Source of the DNA: Planctomycetota bacterium
GTDB taxonomy: Bacteria > Planctomycetota > Planctomycetia > Pirellulales > Pirellulaceae
Direction: 5' to 3'
DNA length: 5,274 nucleotides
Assembly: GCA_026692885.1 (NCBI GenBank)
Contig: JAPLNJ010000610.1
Location: 1 to 5,274 of the forward strand
Of the stretch, positions 1 to 5,274 are shown one piece after another (the stretch's first letter is position 1; each line of letters opens with the position of its first letter). Position numbers and translations under genes: made by a program. The notes under the pieces were generated by a model, which did no database searches, was not told the origin of the DNA, and saw nothing but the letters and a program-made list of their open reading frames with translations.

Positions 1-251
1 ACGGCTTCCGGCACAAGTTCGATAATATTGTCTTGAATTTTCACCGAAGAGAGATCGACATACCGCATTCCGTGGTGTTCGGCCATCGCACGCACGACTT
101 CTTCGCCGGTTGCGTAGTCCAAATTCTGGAGGCAATCAGCCACGGATTTCCCCTGTTCGGAAGCCAGCATTTGAGCTTCCGCCAGTTGTTCTGGACTGAT
201 AACGCCTTTGAACAGAAGCACTTCAGTGAAATCGCCGCGGCGAGACGCCAT
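1..251 (-). CDS. GspE/PilB-family secretion/type IV pilus assembly ATPase, N-terminal fragment (runs off left edge)
   Basis: The minus strand reads from an ATG at 251-249 to the window edge as 83 codons without a stop, beginning MASRRGDFTEVLLFKGVISP and ending near IIELVPEA. This matches the N-terminal MshEN/T2SSE_N domain of GspE/PilB/PulE ATPases: a short helix, the 'GVISPEQLAEA' segment, a 'YATGEEVVRAMAEHHG' helix, then 'YVDLSSVKI' and the 'ELVPEA' motif that leads into the second half of the domain. Full proteins of this family have about 550-600 residues and power assembly of type II secretion pseudopili or type IV pili at the inner membrane. The Walker motifs lie outside the window, so activity cannot be judged. 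A GGGGGA sequence seven bases before the ATG (264-259, minus strand) is a plausible weak ribosome binding site and supports this start. The gene is divergent from the glycosyltransferase. I cannot tell GspE from PilB from this part alone. Confidence 0.88.
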   Translation of the reverse strand, partial: MASRRGDFTEVLLFKGVISPEQLAEAQMLASEQGKSVADCLQNLDYATGEEVVRAMAEHHGMRYVDLSSVKIQDNIIELVPEA

Positions 252-295
252 TCGAGAATCCCCCAGCATAGGAACCAGAAGCAAGCAACCCCGAA

Positions 296-313
296 CGCGG
301 CGGAACTGCCGCG
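296..313. repeat. Short perfect inverted repeat in the leader of the GspE/PilB gene
   Basis: CGCGGC (296-301) and GCCGCG (308-313) are perfectly complementary around a 6-base loop, giving a compact GC-rich stem about 45-60 bases upstream of the minus-strand ATPase start. In the mRNA of that gene it would form a leader hairpin. It has no adjacent U-run, so it does not look like an intrinsic terminator. In GC-rich DNA a 6-bp stem can arise by chance. Confidence 0.3.
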
Positions 314-339
314 GAGATTGGGAGTTTGGTATTCCTACT

Positions 340-368
340 ATCTTGGCCAATCCCTAGGCGGCGGTCAA
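340..368 (-). promoter_or_regulatory. Candidate promoter for the minus-strand GspE/PilB gene
   Basis: On the minus strand TTGACC (368-363) matches the -35 consensus in 5 of 6 positions. A 17-base spacer leads to CAAGAT (345-340), only 3 of 6 to the -10 consensus. Location and direction suit the ATPase gene, whose start is about 90 bases downstream. The -10 match is poor, so this is only a candidate. Confidence 0.2.
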
Positions 369-369
369 T

Positions 370-397
370 CACCACCGGTTTTACTTAAGCGGTGGTG
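370..397. repeat. Inverted repeat in the divergent intergenic region (possible operator)
   Basis: CACCACCG (370-377) and CGGTGGTG (390-397) form a perfect 8-bp stem around a 12-base loop that itself contains the palindrome CTTAAG (384-389). The element lies between two divergently transcribed genes, upstream of both, so a terminator role is unlikely. It overlaps the candidate plus-strand promoter, which would suit a binding site for a dimeric regulator. There is no direct evidence for a regulator. Confidence 0.4.
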
Positions 398-407
398 GTG
401 TTAAGAT
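380..407 (+). promoter_or_regulatory. Candidate promoter for the glycosyltransferase-methyltransferase pair
   Basis: TTTACT (380-385) matches the -35 consensus in 4 of 6 positions. A 16-base spacer leads to TAAGAT (402-407), 4 of 6 to the -10 consensus. Transcription would start near 414, leaving a leader of about 45 bases before the GTG start at 460. This is the most AT-rich patch in a GC-rich region, which helps a little. It overlaps the inverted repeat at 370-397. Confidence 0.3.
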
Positions 408-459
408 TTCAACCATCGAATCAACGTCCCCCGGGATCGCCCCCCCCGAGATCTACCTT

Positions 460-1485
460 GTGGAGAAACGGCCGCGCATCCTCATTACCCGTCTGAGTGC
501 CATCGGGGATTGCATCCTCACGATGCCGCTGCTGTGCGCGCTGCGACGTCGGTTCCCCGACGCTCTGTTGGCCTGGGCCACGCAGCCGGGCCCGGCCAAG
601 CTGCTCCAGGGGCACGAGTGCCTGGATGAGCTGATCGTGGTAAGTCGAGGTTGGTTGAAATCGCCGCGGATGATCTGGCAGTTGCGGCGGCGTCTGCGCG
701 CGTTGCAGTTCGATATCACGATCGATCCGCAGGGCCTCACCAAGAGCGCCGTTTTGGCGAGGTTGTCCGGCGCACCGCGACGGATCGGATTCGCTGCGCC
801 ACGAGGTCGGGAACTGAGTGTGTGGTTGAACAATGAACTGCAGCGGCCCACGCGATCGCATCTGGTGGACTGCCAGCTGGATCTGCTGCAGACGCTGGGC
901 GCGACGCCGGGCGACGTTCGCTTTGCGGTGCCCAGCGAGCCAGCCGCTTGTGCAGCGATGGCGTCGTTCCTGGCCAACGCAAAATTTAGCGGTCCGTTTG
1001 CCGTGATCAATCCGGGCGCTGGCTGGGACTCGAAGCTTTGGCCAGCAGACCGGTTCGCCCAGGTCGCGGCGCAGCTTGGCCAGCGATTTGGGCTGCCTGC
1101 GGTGGTGGCGTGGGGGGGGGACCGCGAGCGCGGTTGGGCGGCCCATATCGCGGCCGGTGCGCAGGGGCAGGCAATCCTGGCCCCGCCGACAACGCTGCCG
1201 GAGTTGGCGGCCTTGTTACGCAAAGCGAGGCTGTTAGTCAGCTCCGACTCGGGCCCCATGCACTTGGCCGCTGCCGTGGGCACGCCGTGCGTGGGTTTAT
1301 TCGGCCCAACGCGTCCGGAGGATTGCGGTCCTTACGGTCCCGGACATAGAACGGTGCAAGCGTACTACCAGGCGGGAACCAGTCGCCAGCGGCGGCGGGC
1401 GTCCAACGACGCCCTGCGGGCGATTTCGGTGGACATGGTTTTGGCGGCTTGCGAGCACGTGAAACGGGTTGATCTATGTCCCTGA
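460..1485 (+). CDS. Glycosyltransferase family 9 protein (ADP-heptose:LPS heptosyltransferase type)
   Basis: The 341-residue product fits family GT9 (WaaC/WaaF/WaaQ-like; usual length about 330-360), cytoplasmic enzymes that add heptose or related sugars to the lipopolysaccharide core from a nucleotide-activated donor. The N-terminal half has the family signature 'RILITRLSAIGDCILTMP' (residues 5-22), with D17 at the position of the catalytic aspartate, then 'DPQGLTKSA' (89-97) and 'RRIGF' (107-111). The C-terminal, donor-binding half has 'INPGAGWDSKLWP' (183-195) and 'SSDSGPMHLAAAVGTP' (261-276), followed by 'GLFGPTRPEDCGPYGP'. The GTG start at 460 places the first beta strand five residues in, as is usual for the family, and I see no in-frame ATG start close upstream. 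The ribosome site is weak (CGAG about nine bases upstream). The gene overlaps the next by 10 bases, suggesting co-transcription. A run of nine G lies inside the coding region. The sugar and acceptor cannot be read from the sequence. Confidence 0.93.
   Translation: MEKRPRILITRLSAIGDCILTMPLLCALRRRFPDALLAWATQPGPAKLLQGHECLDELIVVSRGWLKSPRMIWQLRRRLRALQFDITIDPQGLTKSAVLARLSGAPRRIGFAAPRGRELSVWLNNELQRPTRSHLVDCQLDLLQTLGATPGDVRFAVPSEPAACAAMASFLANAKFSGPFAVINPGAGWDSKLWPADRFAQVAAQLGQRFGLPAVVAWGGDRERGWAAHIAAGAQGQAILAPPTTLPELAALLRKARLLVSSDSGPMHLAAAVGTPCVGLFGPTRPEDCGPYGPGHRTVQAYYQAGTSRQRRRASNDALRAISVDMVLAACEHVKRVDLCP
1112..1120 (+). repeat. G9 homopolymer tract inside the glycosyltransferase gene
   Basis: Nine consecutive G follow a T at 1111 and encode W218-G219-G220 plus the first base of D221. 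The frame as read is intact and both flanks match GT9, so the gene is in the 'on' phase here. Tracts of this length in surface-sugar glycosyltransferase genes are classic sites of slipped-strand phase variation in other bacteria. Whether that happens here is unknown. Confidence 0.6.
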
Positions 1486-2276
1486 CCATCACCAGCTTGC
1501 AGAACCCACGCGTCAAGAGTGCGATCGAGTTGCGCCGTCGGCGCGGGCGTGACCAGCAAGATCGAGTGCTGATCGACGGTGTCCGCGAGATCCATCGCGC
1601 GCTGCAGGCAGGGGTGGAATTCGTGGAGATCTTCGCCTGTCCTGAACAGTGCGACGAGCTCGGGCAACGTTTGCTCGACGATTGTGACCGGCAATCGATC
1701 GAACGGGTGAAAGTCACCGCCGCGGTCTTCGAGAAACTGGCCTTTGGCAACCGCGCCGAGGGCGTGATCGCCGTGGCGCGCATCCGGCCGAAGTCGCTGG
1801 CGGACATCCGGCTGCCGCCGTCCGCGTTGGTGGTGGTGCTGGAAGGGCTGGAAAAGCCGGGGAACGTGGGCGCCGTCCTGCGCACCGCCGATGCGGCTGG
1901 AGTGACGGCGGTCGTGGTCGCTGACGGTGGCACGGACCTCTACAACCCCAACCTCATTCGCGCCAGCCTCGGCGCAATTTTCACGGTTCCGGTATGTGCG
2001 GTCACCAGCGAAGCTGTGCTGGCTTGGCTGCATGGGCATGGGCTGAAGATCTTCGCCGCGCGGGTCGATGCCGCGGTGGACTACACGGCGGTGTCTTATC
2101 GGGGGCCTTGCGCGCTGGTCCTGGGCAGCGAAGCCTGGGGCTTGTCGAAGGCTTGGCAGGGCGCCGCGATCACGGCGATTCGGTTGCCGATGCTCGGTGT
2201 GGTGGACAGCCTGAATGTATCGACCACGGCGGCTGTGCTGTGTTACGAAGCCGTGCGGCAGCGCCGCTCGAACTGA
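1476..2276 (+). CDS. SpoU/TrmH-family RNA 2'-O-ribose methyltransferase (SPOUT superfamily)
   Basis: The 266-residue protein has the usual length and two-domain layout of RlmB/TsnR/TrmH-type enzymes, which methylate the 2'-hydroxyl of a ribose in rRNA or tRNA using S-adenosylmethionine. Residues 1-100 form the L30e-like substrate-binding domain, opening with 'ITSLQNPRVKS' and containing 'VLIDGVREIHRAL' (31-43). The SPOUT knot domain carries all three motifs. Motif 1 is 'LEKPGNVGAVLRTADAAGV' (125-143), with N130 and the catalytic-type arginine R136. Motif 2 is 'LVLGSEAWGLS' (214-224), with the conserved glutamate. Motif 3 is 'IRLPMLGVVDSLNVSTTAAV' (235-254), which forms the cofactor-binding knot. 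The ATG at 1476 lies inside the end of the glycosyltransferase gene (10-base overlap) with no clear Shine-Dalgarno sequence, suggesting translational coupling. The target could be 23S rRNA (RlmB-like) or another RNA; the sequence does not settle which. Confidence 0.93.
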   Translation: MSLTITSLQNPRVKSAIELRRRRGRDQQDRVLIDGVREIHRALQAGVEFVEIFACPEQCDELGQRLLDDCDRQSIERVKVTAAVFEKLAFGNRAEGVIAVARIRPKSLADIRLPPSALVVVLEGLEKPGNVGAVLRTADAAGVTAVVVADGGTDLYNPNLIRASLGAIFTVPVCAVTSEAVLAWLHGHGLKIFAARVDAAVDYTAVSYRGPCALVLGSEAWGLSKAWQGAAITAIRLPMLGVVDSLNVSTTAAVLCYEAVRQRRSN

Positions 2277-2305
2277 AGCAGCCGCCAAAATCATTGTGAT
2301 GCCGG

Positions 2306-2333
2306 TTGACAAGGCGGCCCTGGTTGGGAGAAT
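2306..2333 (+). promoter_or_regulatory. Candidate sigma-70 type promoter upstream of the PEP carboxykinase fusion
   Basis: A perfect -35 TTGACA (2306-2311) is followed, after a 16-base spacer, by GAGAAT (2328-2333), 4 of 6 to the -10 consensus. Transcripts would start near 2340 and carry about 250 bases of leader including the long hairpin at 2451-2508. A chance match is possible. Confidence 0.3.
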
Positions 2334-2395
2334 GGCGGGGTTTGCACGGGACAGGCGGCACGGTCCAGAACAGGATCAAGGCCGAGGGGTTATCA

Positions 2396-2424
2396 CGCGG
2401 TTGAGTTGGCCTCGTCTAACCGCG
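2396..2424. repeat. Short inverted repeat, weak stem-loop
   Basis: CGCGGTT (2396-2402) pairs with AACCGCG (2418-2424) around a 15-base loop. It lies about 120 bases after the methyltransferase stop codon but has no following T-run, so it is a poor intrinsic terminator. Its role is unknown. Confidence 0.3.
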
Positions 2425-2450
2425 ACCCAACGGAGCCTGCTGGAAAATTC

Positions 2451-2508
2451 GTAGGGTGGGCTGTGCCCACCACAACTGCTTGTGCTTGGTGGGCACAGTC
2501 CACCCGAC
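2451..2508. repeat. Long inverted repeat of GTAGGGTGGGC type (probable dispersed REP/MITE-like element)
   Basis: The left arm (2451-2472) and right arm (2487-2508) have 22 bases each and are complementary at 20 of 22 positions, with a 14-base loop. Each arm also contains its own small palindrome (GTGGGC-TGT-GCCCAC on the left), so either one long hairpin or two small ones could form. The opening GTAGGGTGGGC and the GCCCACCA core resemble short repeats that I remember as scattered through planctomycete and some other bacterial genomes; this is memory, not a search result. No transposase or target duplication is visible. No T-run follows, so it is not a standard terminator, though it may protect or attenuate a transcript. 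Confidence 0.75.
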
Positions 2509-2591
2509 ACCTTGTGCAAGCAGCGTTGGCCGATTTGATGTTTTCAGCCGTCTCCAACGGGGAGCACGAAGCGAAAACTAAGTAATGCATA

Positions 2592-5274
2592 ATGGAGAAA
2601 GACGTGAATAAACCCCGCAATCTCAGCGTCAACCAGCACCAGGAACTTCAAGCGTGGGTCGAGGAAATGGCACGCCTCTGCCAGCCGGACCAGATTGTCT
2701 GGATCGACGGTTCGGAGGAAGAAAAAGACCGCCTCACCACAGCCGCTGTCTCCACGGGTGAGGTCAGCCGCCTGAACCAGAAGAAGTTGCCGGGGTGCCT
2801 CTATCACCGCACCGCCGTCAATGACGTGGCCCGGACAGAGGATCTGACGTTCATCTGTACGAAGCTGCGGGAAGACGCCGGGCCGACTAATAATTGGATG
2901 TCGCCCGAGGAGGGATATCGTCGGGCGGGCGAGATTTTCGCAGGCTCGATGAAGGGCCGCACGCTGTACGTGATTCCGTTCTCGATGGGCCCCGTGGGCT
3001 CGCCGTTCAGCAAGATCGGCGTGGAGTTGACCGACAGCATCTACGTGGTGTTGAACATGCGGATTATGTGCCACGTCGGGGCGGCGGTCCTGAAACAGTT
3101 GGGGACGGGCGGCGAGTTCACCAAGTGCCTGCACAGCAAGGCCGATTTGGACATCAAGCGGCGGCTGATCCTGCACTTCCCCGAACAGAACACCATCTGG
3201 AGTGTTGGTTCCGGCTACGGCGGCAATGTGCTGCTGGGCAAGAAGTGCTTGGCCCTGCGCATCGCCAGCCACTTGGCTCGCCGCGAAGGCTGGTTGGCCG
3301 AGCACATGTTGATCATGGGCGTCGAGGATCCGCGGGGACGCATCGAATATATCGCGGCCGCCTTCCCCAGCGCGTGCGGCAAGACGAACTTAGCCATGTT
3401 AGTTCCGCCGGAGGGGCTCCAGGTCAAAGGCTACCGCATCTGGACCGTCGGCGACGATATCGCCTGGATGCGGATCGACACCGACGGCCGCCTGTGGGCC
3501 ATCAACCCGGAGACGGGCTTCTTTGGGGTGGGGCCGGGTACCAGCCAGAAAACCAACCCCAACATGATGAAGACCATCCAGAAGAACACCATCTACACCA
3601 ACGTCGTGCTGACCGATGATGGCGACGTGTGGTGGGAGGGGGGCGAAGGCGAACCGCCCGCAGCCGGCCTGGACTGGCAGGGCCGACCCTGGAAGCCCGG
3701 GCTGAAGGACGAAAAAGGCAACCCGATTTTGGGGGCACATCCCAACAGCCGCTTTACCGCGCCGTTGACCCAGTGTCCGTCCCACTCGTTCCGGACCGAG
3801 CACCACCACGGCGTGCCGATTTCTGCGATCATCTTCGGCGGACGGCGAGCGCAGTTGGCACCGTTGGTCTACGAGGCGTTTGACTGGGAACATGGCGTGT
3901 TTGTCGGCGGCACGATGGCCTCCGAGCGGACGGCCGCGCAGATGGGGAAGCAGGGCGAGGTGCGCCGTGATCCGATGGCCATGCTGCCGTTCTGCGGCTA
4001 TCACATGGGCGACTACTTCGAACATTGGCTGAACATGGGCCGGCGGATGACCCAGCCGCCGAAGATTTTCCACGTGAACTGGTTTCGCACCGACGACAAC
4101 GGGAAATTCATTTGGCCCGGTTTTGGCGAGAACCTGCGGGTCATCGAATGGATCCTGGACCGCTGCCGGGGCGAAGCCGACGCGACCAAGACACCCATCG
4201 GTTACGTGCCCACGCCGGAAAGTCTGGACCTCTCCAATCTGGACATCACGCGGGAATCGCTGGACCAGCTGTTCGCGGTCAGCCGGACGGATTGGTATCA
4301 GGAGACGGAGGGGATCGCGACCTTCTTGCAGCAGTTCGGCCAACGTCTGCCCAAAGCCTTGTGGGAGCAATTGGAATCGTTGCGTCTGCGTCTGCGGGCG
4401 CCGATCACGTTGCTCAAGCGCGGCGGCGAGATCCGCCCGCTGGCCGCTGCCTTGAACGACATTATCGAGCGGGAGAATCCCTATGTCTTCGGGATGCTGT
4501 CGGAACTCGGCAAGCGGCTGTTCTTTCCCAAGGGCATCCTGGCTCAGAGTGCCGAGGCCAAGGACAAGGCGACCCGCCACGACGCCACCATCGGGATCGC
4601 CCGCGAGAACGGCCAAGCCATGTTTCTGCCGTCGATCATGCAGTACTTCCCCGACCTCAGCCCGGCGGAGGTGCTGACCTACGCGCCGGCGACTGGCCGC
4701 GTGGATCTGCGACAACGTTGGCGTGAGGAACTGCTGCGGAAGAATCCTAGCCTGCAGGGCAAGAGTTTTTCGGTGCCCATCGTGACCTCAGGCGTGACGC
4801 ACGCGCTGTCGTTGATCGGTGATCTGTTCGTGGACAAGGGCGACATGGTGTTGGTGTCAGACAAGTTCTGGGAGAACTACGAACTCCTCTACGGCGTGCG
4901 GTTGCAAGCGCAAGTGGCGACGTACCCGTTCTTCAACGCCGGCGGCGGCTTCAACGTCGAGGCCGTCCGGCAGGCGCTGGCCACCCGCGTAGGTAGCTGG
5001 AAGACCATCCTGATCTTGAATTTCCCCAACAATCCCACCGGCTACTCCATCACCAAGTCCGAAGCGGACGAACTCACGACCGTGTTGCGTGATTCGGCAG
5101 CGGAGGGACGCAATCTGGTGGTGGTCACCGACGACGCCTACTTCGGTCTGTTCTATGATGAGCAAGTCCTGCAGGAGTCCTTGTTCGCGCGGTTGGCCGG
5201 TTTGCACGAGCGCATCCTGGCCGTCAAGACGGACGGACCAACGAAGGAAGAATTTGTATGGGGTTTCCGCACCG
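2592..5274 (+). CDS. pckG: GTP-dependent PEP carboxykinase fused in frame to a class I/II aminotransferase (partial, runs off right edge)
   Basis: One stop-free frame of 894 codons. Residues 1-602 are a full-length GTP-type PEP carboxykinase (family about 600-620), which converts oxaloacetate and GTP to PEP, GDP and CO2 in gluconeogenesis and anaplerosis. Key sites, with human enzyme equivalents: substrate arginine R81 (R87); 'YGGN' 209-212; metal ligands K218 (K244), H238 (H264) and D289 (D311); kinase-1 loop 'FPSACGKTN' 258-266 with reactive C262; 'VGDDIAWM' 286-293; 'INPETGFFGV' 304-313; 'NSRF' 385-388; R418 (R436); lid region 'SERTAA...GEVRRDP'; guanine pocket F498, F506, F511 and N514. 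The carboxykinase ends normally at 'LESLRLRL', but the frame continues into an aminotransferase domain. The start is uncertain: ATG at 2592 has no clear ribosome site, whereas GTG at 2604 (residue 5) has GGAG six bases upstream. Carboxykinase identity is near certain; the fusion is clear in this sequence but unusual. Confidence 0.93.
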   Translation, partial: MEKDVNKPRNLSVNQHQELQAWVEEMARLCQPDQIVWIDGSEEEKDRLTTAAVSTGEVSRLNQKKLPGCLYHRTAVNDVARTEDLTFICTKLREDAGPTNNWMSPEEGYRRAGEIFAGSMKGRTLYVIPFSMGPVGSPFSKIGVELTDSIYVVLNMRIMCHVGAAVLKQLGTGGEFTKCLHSKADLDIKRRLILHFPEQNTIWSVGSGYGGNVLLGKKCLALRIASHLARREGWLAEHMLIMGVEDPRGRIEYIAAAFPSACGKTNLAMLVPPEGLQVKGYRIWTVGDDIAWMRIDTDGRLWAINPETGFFGVGPGTSQKTNPNMMKTIQKNTIYTNVVLTDDGDVWWEGGEGEPPAAGLDWQGRPWKPGLKDEKGNPILGAHPNSRFTAPLTQCPSHSFRTEHHHGVPISAIIFGGRRAQLAPLVYEAFDWEHGVFVGGTMASERTAAQMGKQGEVRRDPMAMLPFCGYHMGDYFEHWLNMGRRMTQPPKIFHVNWFRTDDNGKFIWPGFGENLRVIEWILDRCRGEADATKTPIGYVPTPESLDLSNLDITRESLDQLFAVSRTDWYQETEGIATFLQQFGQRLPKALWEQLESLRLRLRAPITLLKRGGEIRPLAAALNDIIERENPYVFGMLSELGKRLFFPKGILAQSAEAKDKATRHDATIGIARENGQAMFLPSIMQYFPDLSPAEVLTYAPATGRVDLRQRWREELLRKNPSLQGKSFSVPIVTSGVTHALSLIGDLFVDKGDMVLVSDKFWENYELLYGVRLQAQVATYPFFNAGGGFNVEAVRQALATRVGSWKTILILNFPNNPTGYSITKSEADELTTVLRDSAAEGRNLVVVTDDAYFGLFYDEQVLQESLFARLAGLHERILAVKTDGPTKEEFVWGFRT
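4437..5274 (+). other. Aminotransferase class I/II (PLP fold type I) domain of the fusion protein, C-terminus outside the window
   Basis: Residues from about 616 onward match fold type I aminotransferases. An N-terminal arm ('NPYVFGMLSELGKRLFFPKG', 628-647) precedes 'YAPATGRVDLR' (697-707), the PLP-phosphate region 'TSGVTHALSL' (732-741), W760 where an aromatic residue usually stacks on PLP, 'NFPNNPTG' (810-817) with N814 at the AspAT N194 position, and 'DDAY' (847-850) with D847 and Y850 at the D222 and Y225 positions. 'GPTKEEFVWGFR' supplies K885 as the Schiff-base lysine, and R893 eight residues later matches the AspAT K258/R266 spacing. All visible catalytic residues are therefore present. 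Stand-alone relatives, as I remember them, have about 430 residues, so roughly 140 should follow beyond the edge. Amino-donor specificity is not readable: aspartate, alanine or other donors are possible. Confidence 0.88.

Larger units (their letters stand above)
2277..2591. other. Intergenic region between the RNA methyltransferase and the PEP carboxykinase fusion
   Basis: These 315 bases hold no gene I can support. A 51-codon ATG reading frame (2299-2454) resembles nothing I know. No tRNA-like cloverleaf and no hairpin with a following U-run are visible, so the end of the upstream transcript is not obvious. What can be seen is a consensus-like -35 element at 2306, a weak 7-bp stem at 2396-2424 and the long inverted repeat at 2451-2508. 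A second, weaker promoter candidate is TTGTGC (2512-2517), 16 bases, TTTGAT (2534-2539), which would start transcription close to the next gene. Confidence 0.6.

Noticed and set aside
33..404. Plus-strand 123-codon frame at the left edge
   Set aside because: It is antisense to the GspE/PilB N-terminal domain, which is convincing on the minus strand, and its own translation has no family resemblance.
440..447. Run of eight C just before the glycosyltransferase start, considered as a second slippage tract
   Set aside because: It lies upstream of the GTG start, so length changes would not alter the reading frame; at most they would change leader length. It may be chance in GC-rich DNA.
421..1283. 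Long minus-strand open frames opposite the glycosyltransferase
   Set aside because: Arg/Pro/Ser-rich translations without motifs; they are shadows of the GC-rich plus-strand gene with clear GT9 signatures.
1238..2312. Minus-strand open frames of 231 and 315 codons opposite the methyltransferase
   Set aside because: No recognisable domain; the plus strand contains all three SpoU motifs in order.
2299..2454. Small plus-strand frame of 51 codons in the intergenic region
   Set aside because: No ribosome site or recognisable features; composition is what random GC-rich DNA would give, and it ends at the edge of the inverted repeat.
2544..3305. Minus-strand 253-codon frame opposite the N-terminal part of the carboxykinase
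   Set aside because: The plus strand encodes conserved carboxykinase sequence over the same bases; the reverse frame has no known motifs.
4380..4500. A hidden frameshift or sequencing error creating the fusion
   Set aside because: I translated codon by codon across the junction. The same frame serves both domains with no indel needed, so an error would have to convert a stop codon exactly. It remains possible but is not suggested by the sequence.
3399..4715. A 438-codon open frame on the minus strand opposite the carboxykinase-aminotransferase junction
   Set aside because: Its translation resembles no family I know and is rich in R, H, Q, G and V, as expected from the reverse of GC-rich codons. 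The plus strand here carries unmistakable motifs of two enzyme families.

Overview
The window looks like a piece of a GC-rich bacterial chromosome, most likely from Planctomycetota (Pirellulales-like). This rests on three things: the style of the GspE/PilB N-terminus, a GTP-dependent PEP carboxykinase of the bacterial type, and a GTAGGGTGGGC-type hairpin repeat that I remember as common in that phylum. The assignment comes from memory of protein and repeat style; no database search was possible.

Layout: (1) Positions 1-251, minus strand, hold the first 83 codons of a GspE/PilB-family secretion or pilus assembly ATPase, running off the left edge. (2) Positions 252-459 form a divergent intergenic region with two short inverted repeats and weak candidate promoters in both directions. 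(3) Positions 460-1485, plus strand, encode a family 9 glycosyltransferase (ADP-heptose:LPS heptosyltransferase type) containing an uninterrupted run of nine G. (4) Positions 1476-2276, plus strand, overlapping the previous gene by 10 bases, encode a SpoU/TrmH-family RNA 2'-O-methyltransferase. These two genes probably form one transcript. (5) Positions 2277-2591 are non-coding as far as I can tell. They hold a candidate promoter, a weak stem-loop and a conspicuous long inverted repeat with 22-base arms. (6) From 2592 to the right edge, plus strand, one stop-free reading frame encodes a complete GTP-dependent PEP carboxykinase (about residues 1-602) and continues directly into a class I/II PLP-dependent aminotransferase (about residues 616 to 894, cut by the window just after the PLP lysine).

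The main discovery is this in-frame fusion of PEP carboxykinase with an aminotransferase. Both halves keep their catalytic residues, the linker is only about a dozen residues, and no stop codon or convincing internal start separates them. If the aminotransferase makes oxaloacetate (for example from aspartate), the protein would couple transamination to PEP formation on one chain. That function is inference; the fusion itself is read directly from the sequence. The other genes are ordinary housekeeping or envelope functions and show no obvious functional link to the fusion.
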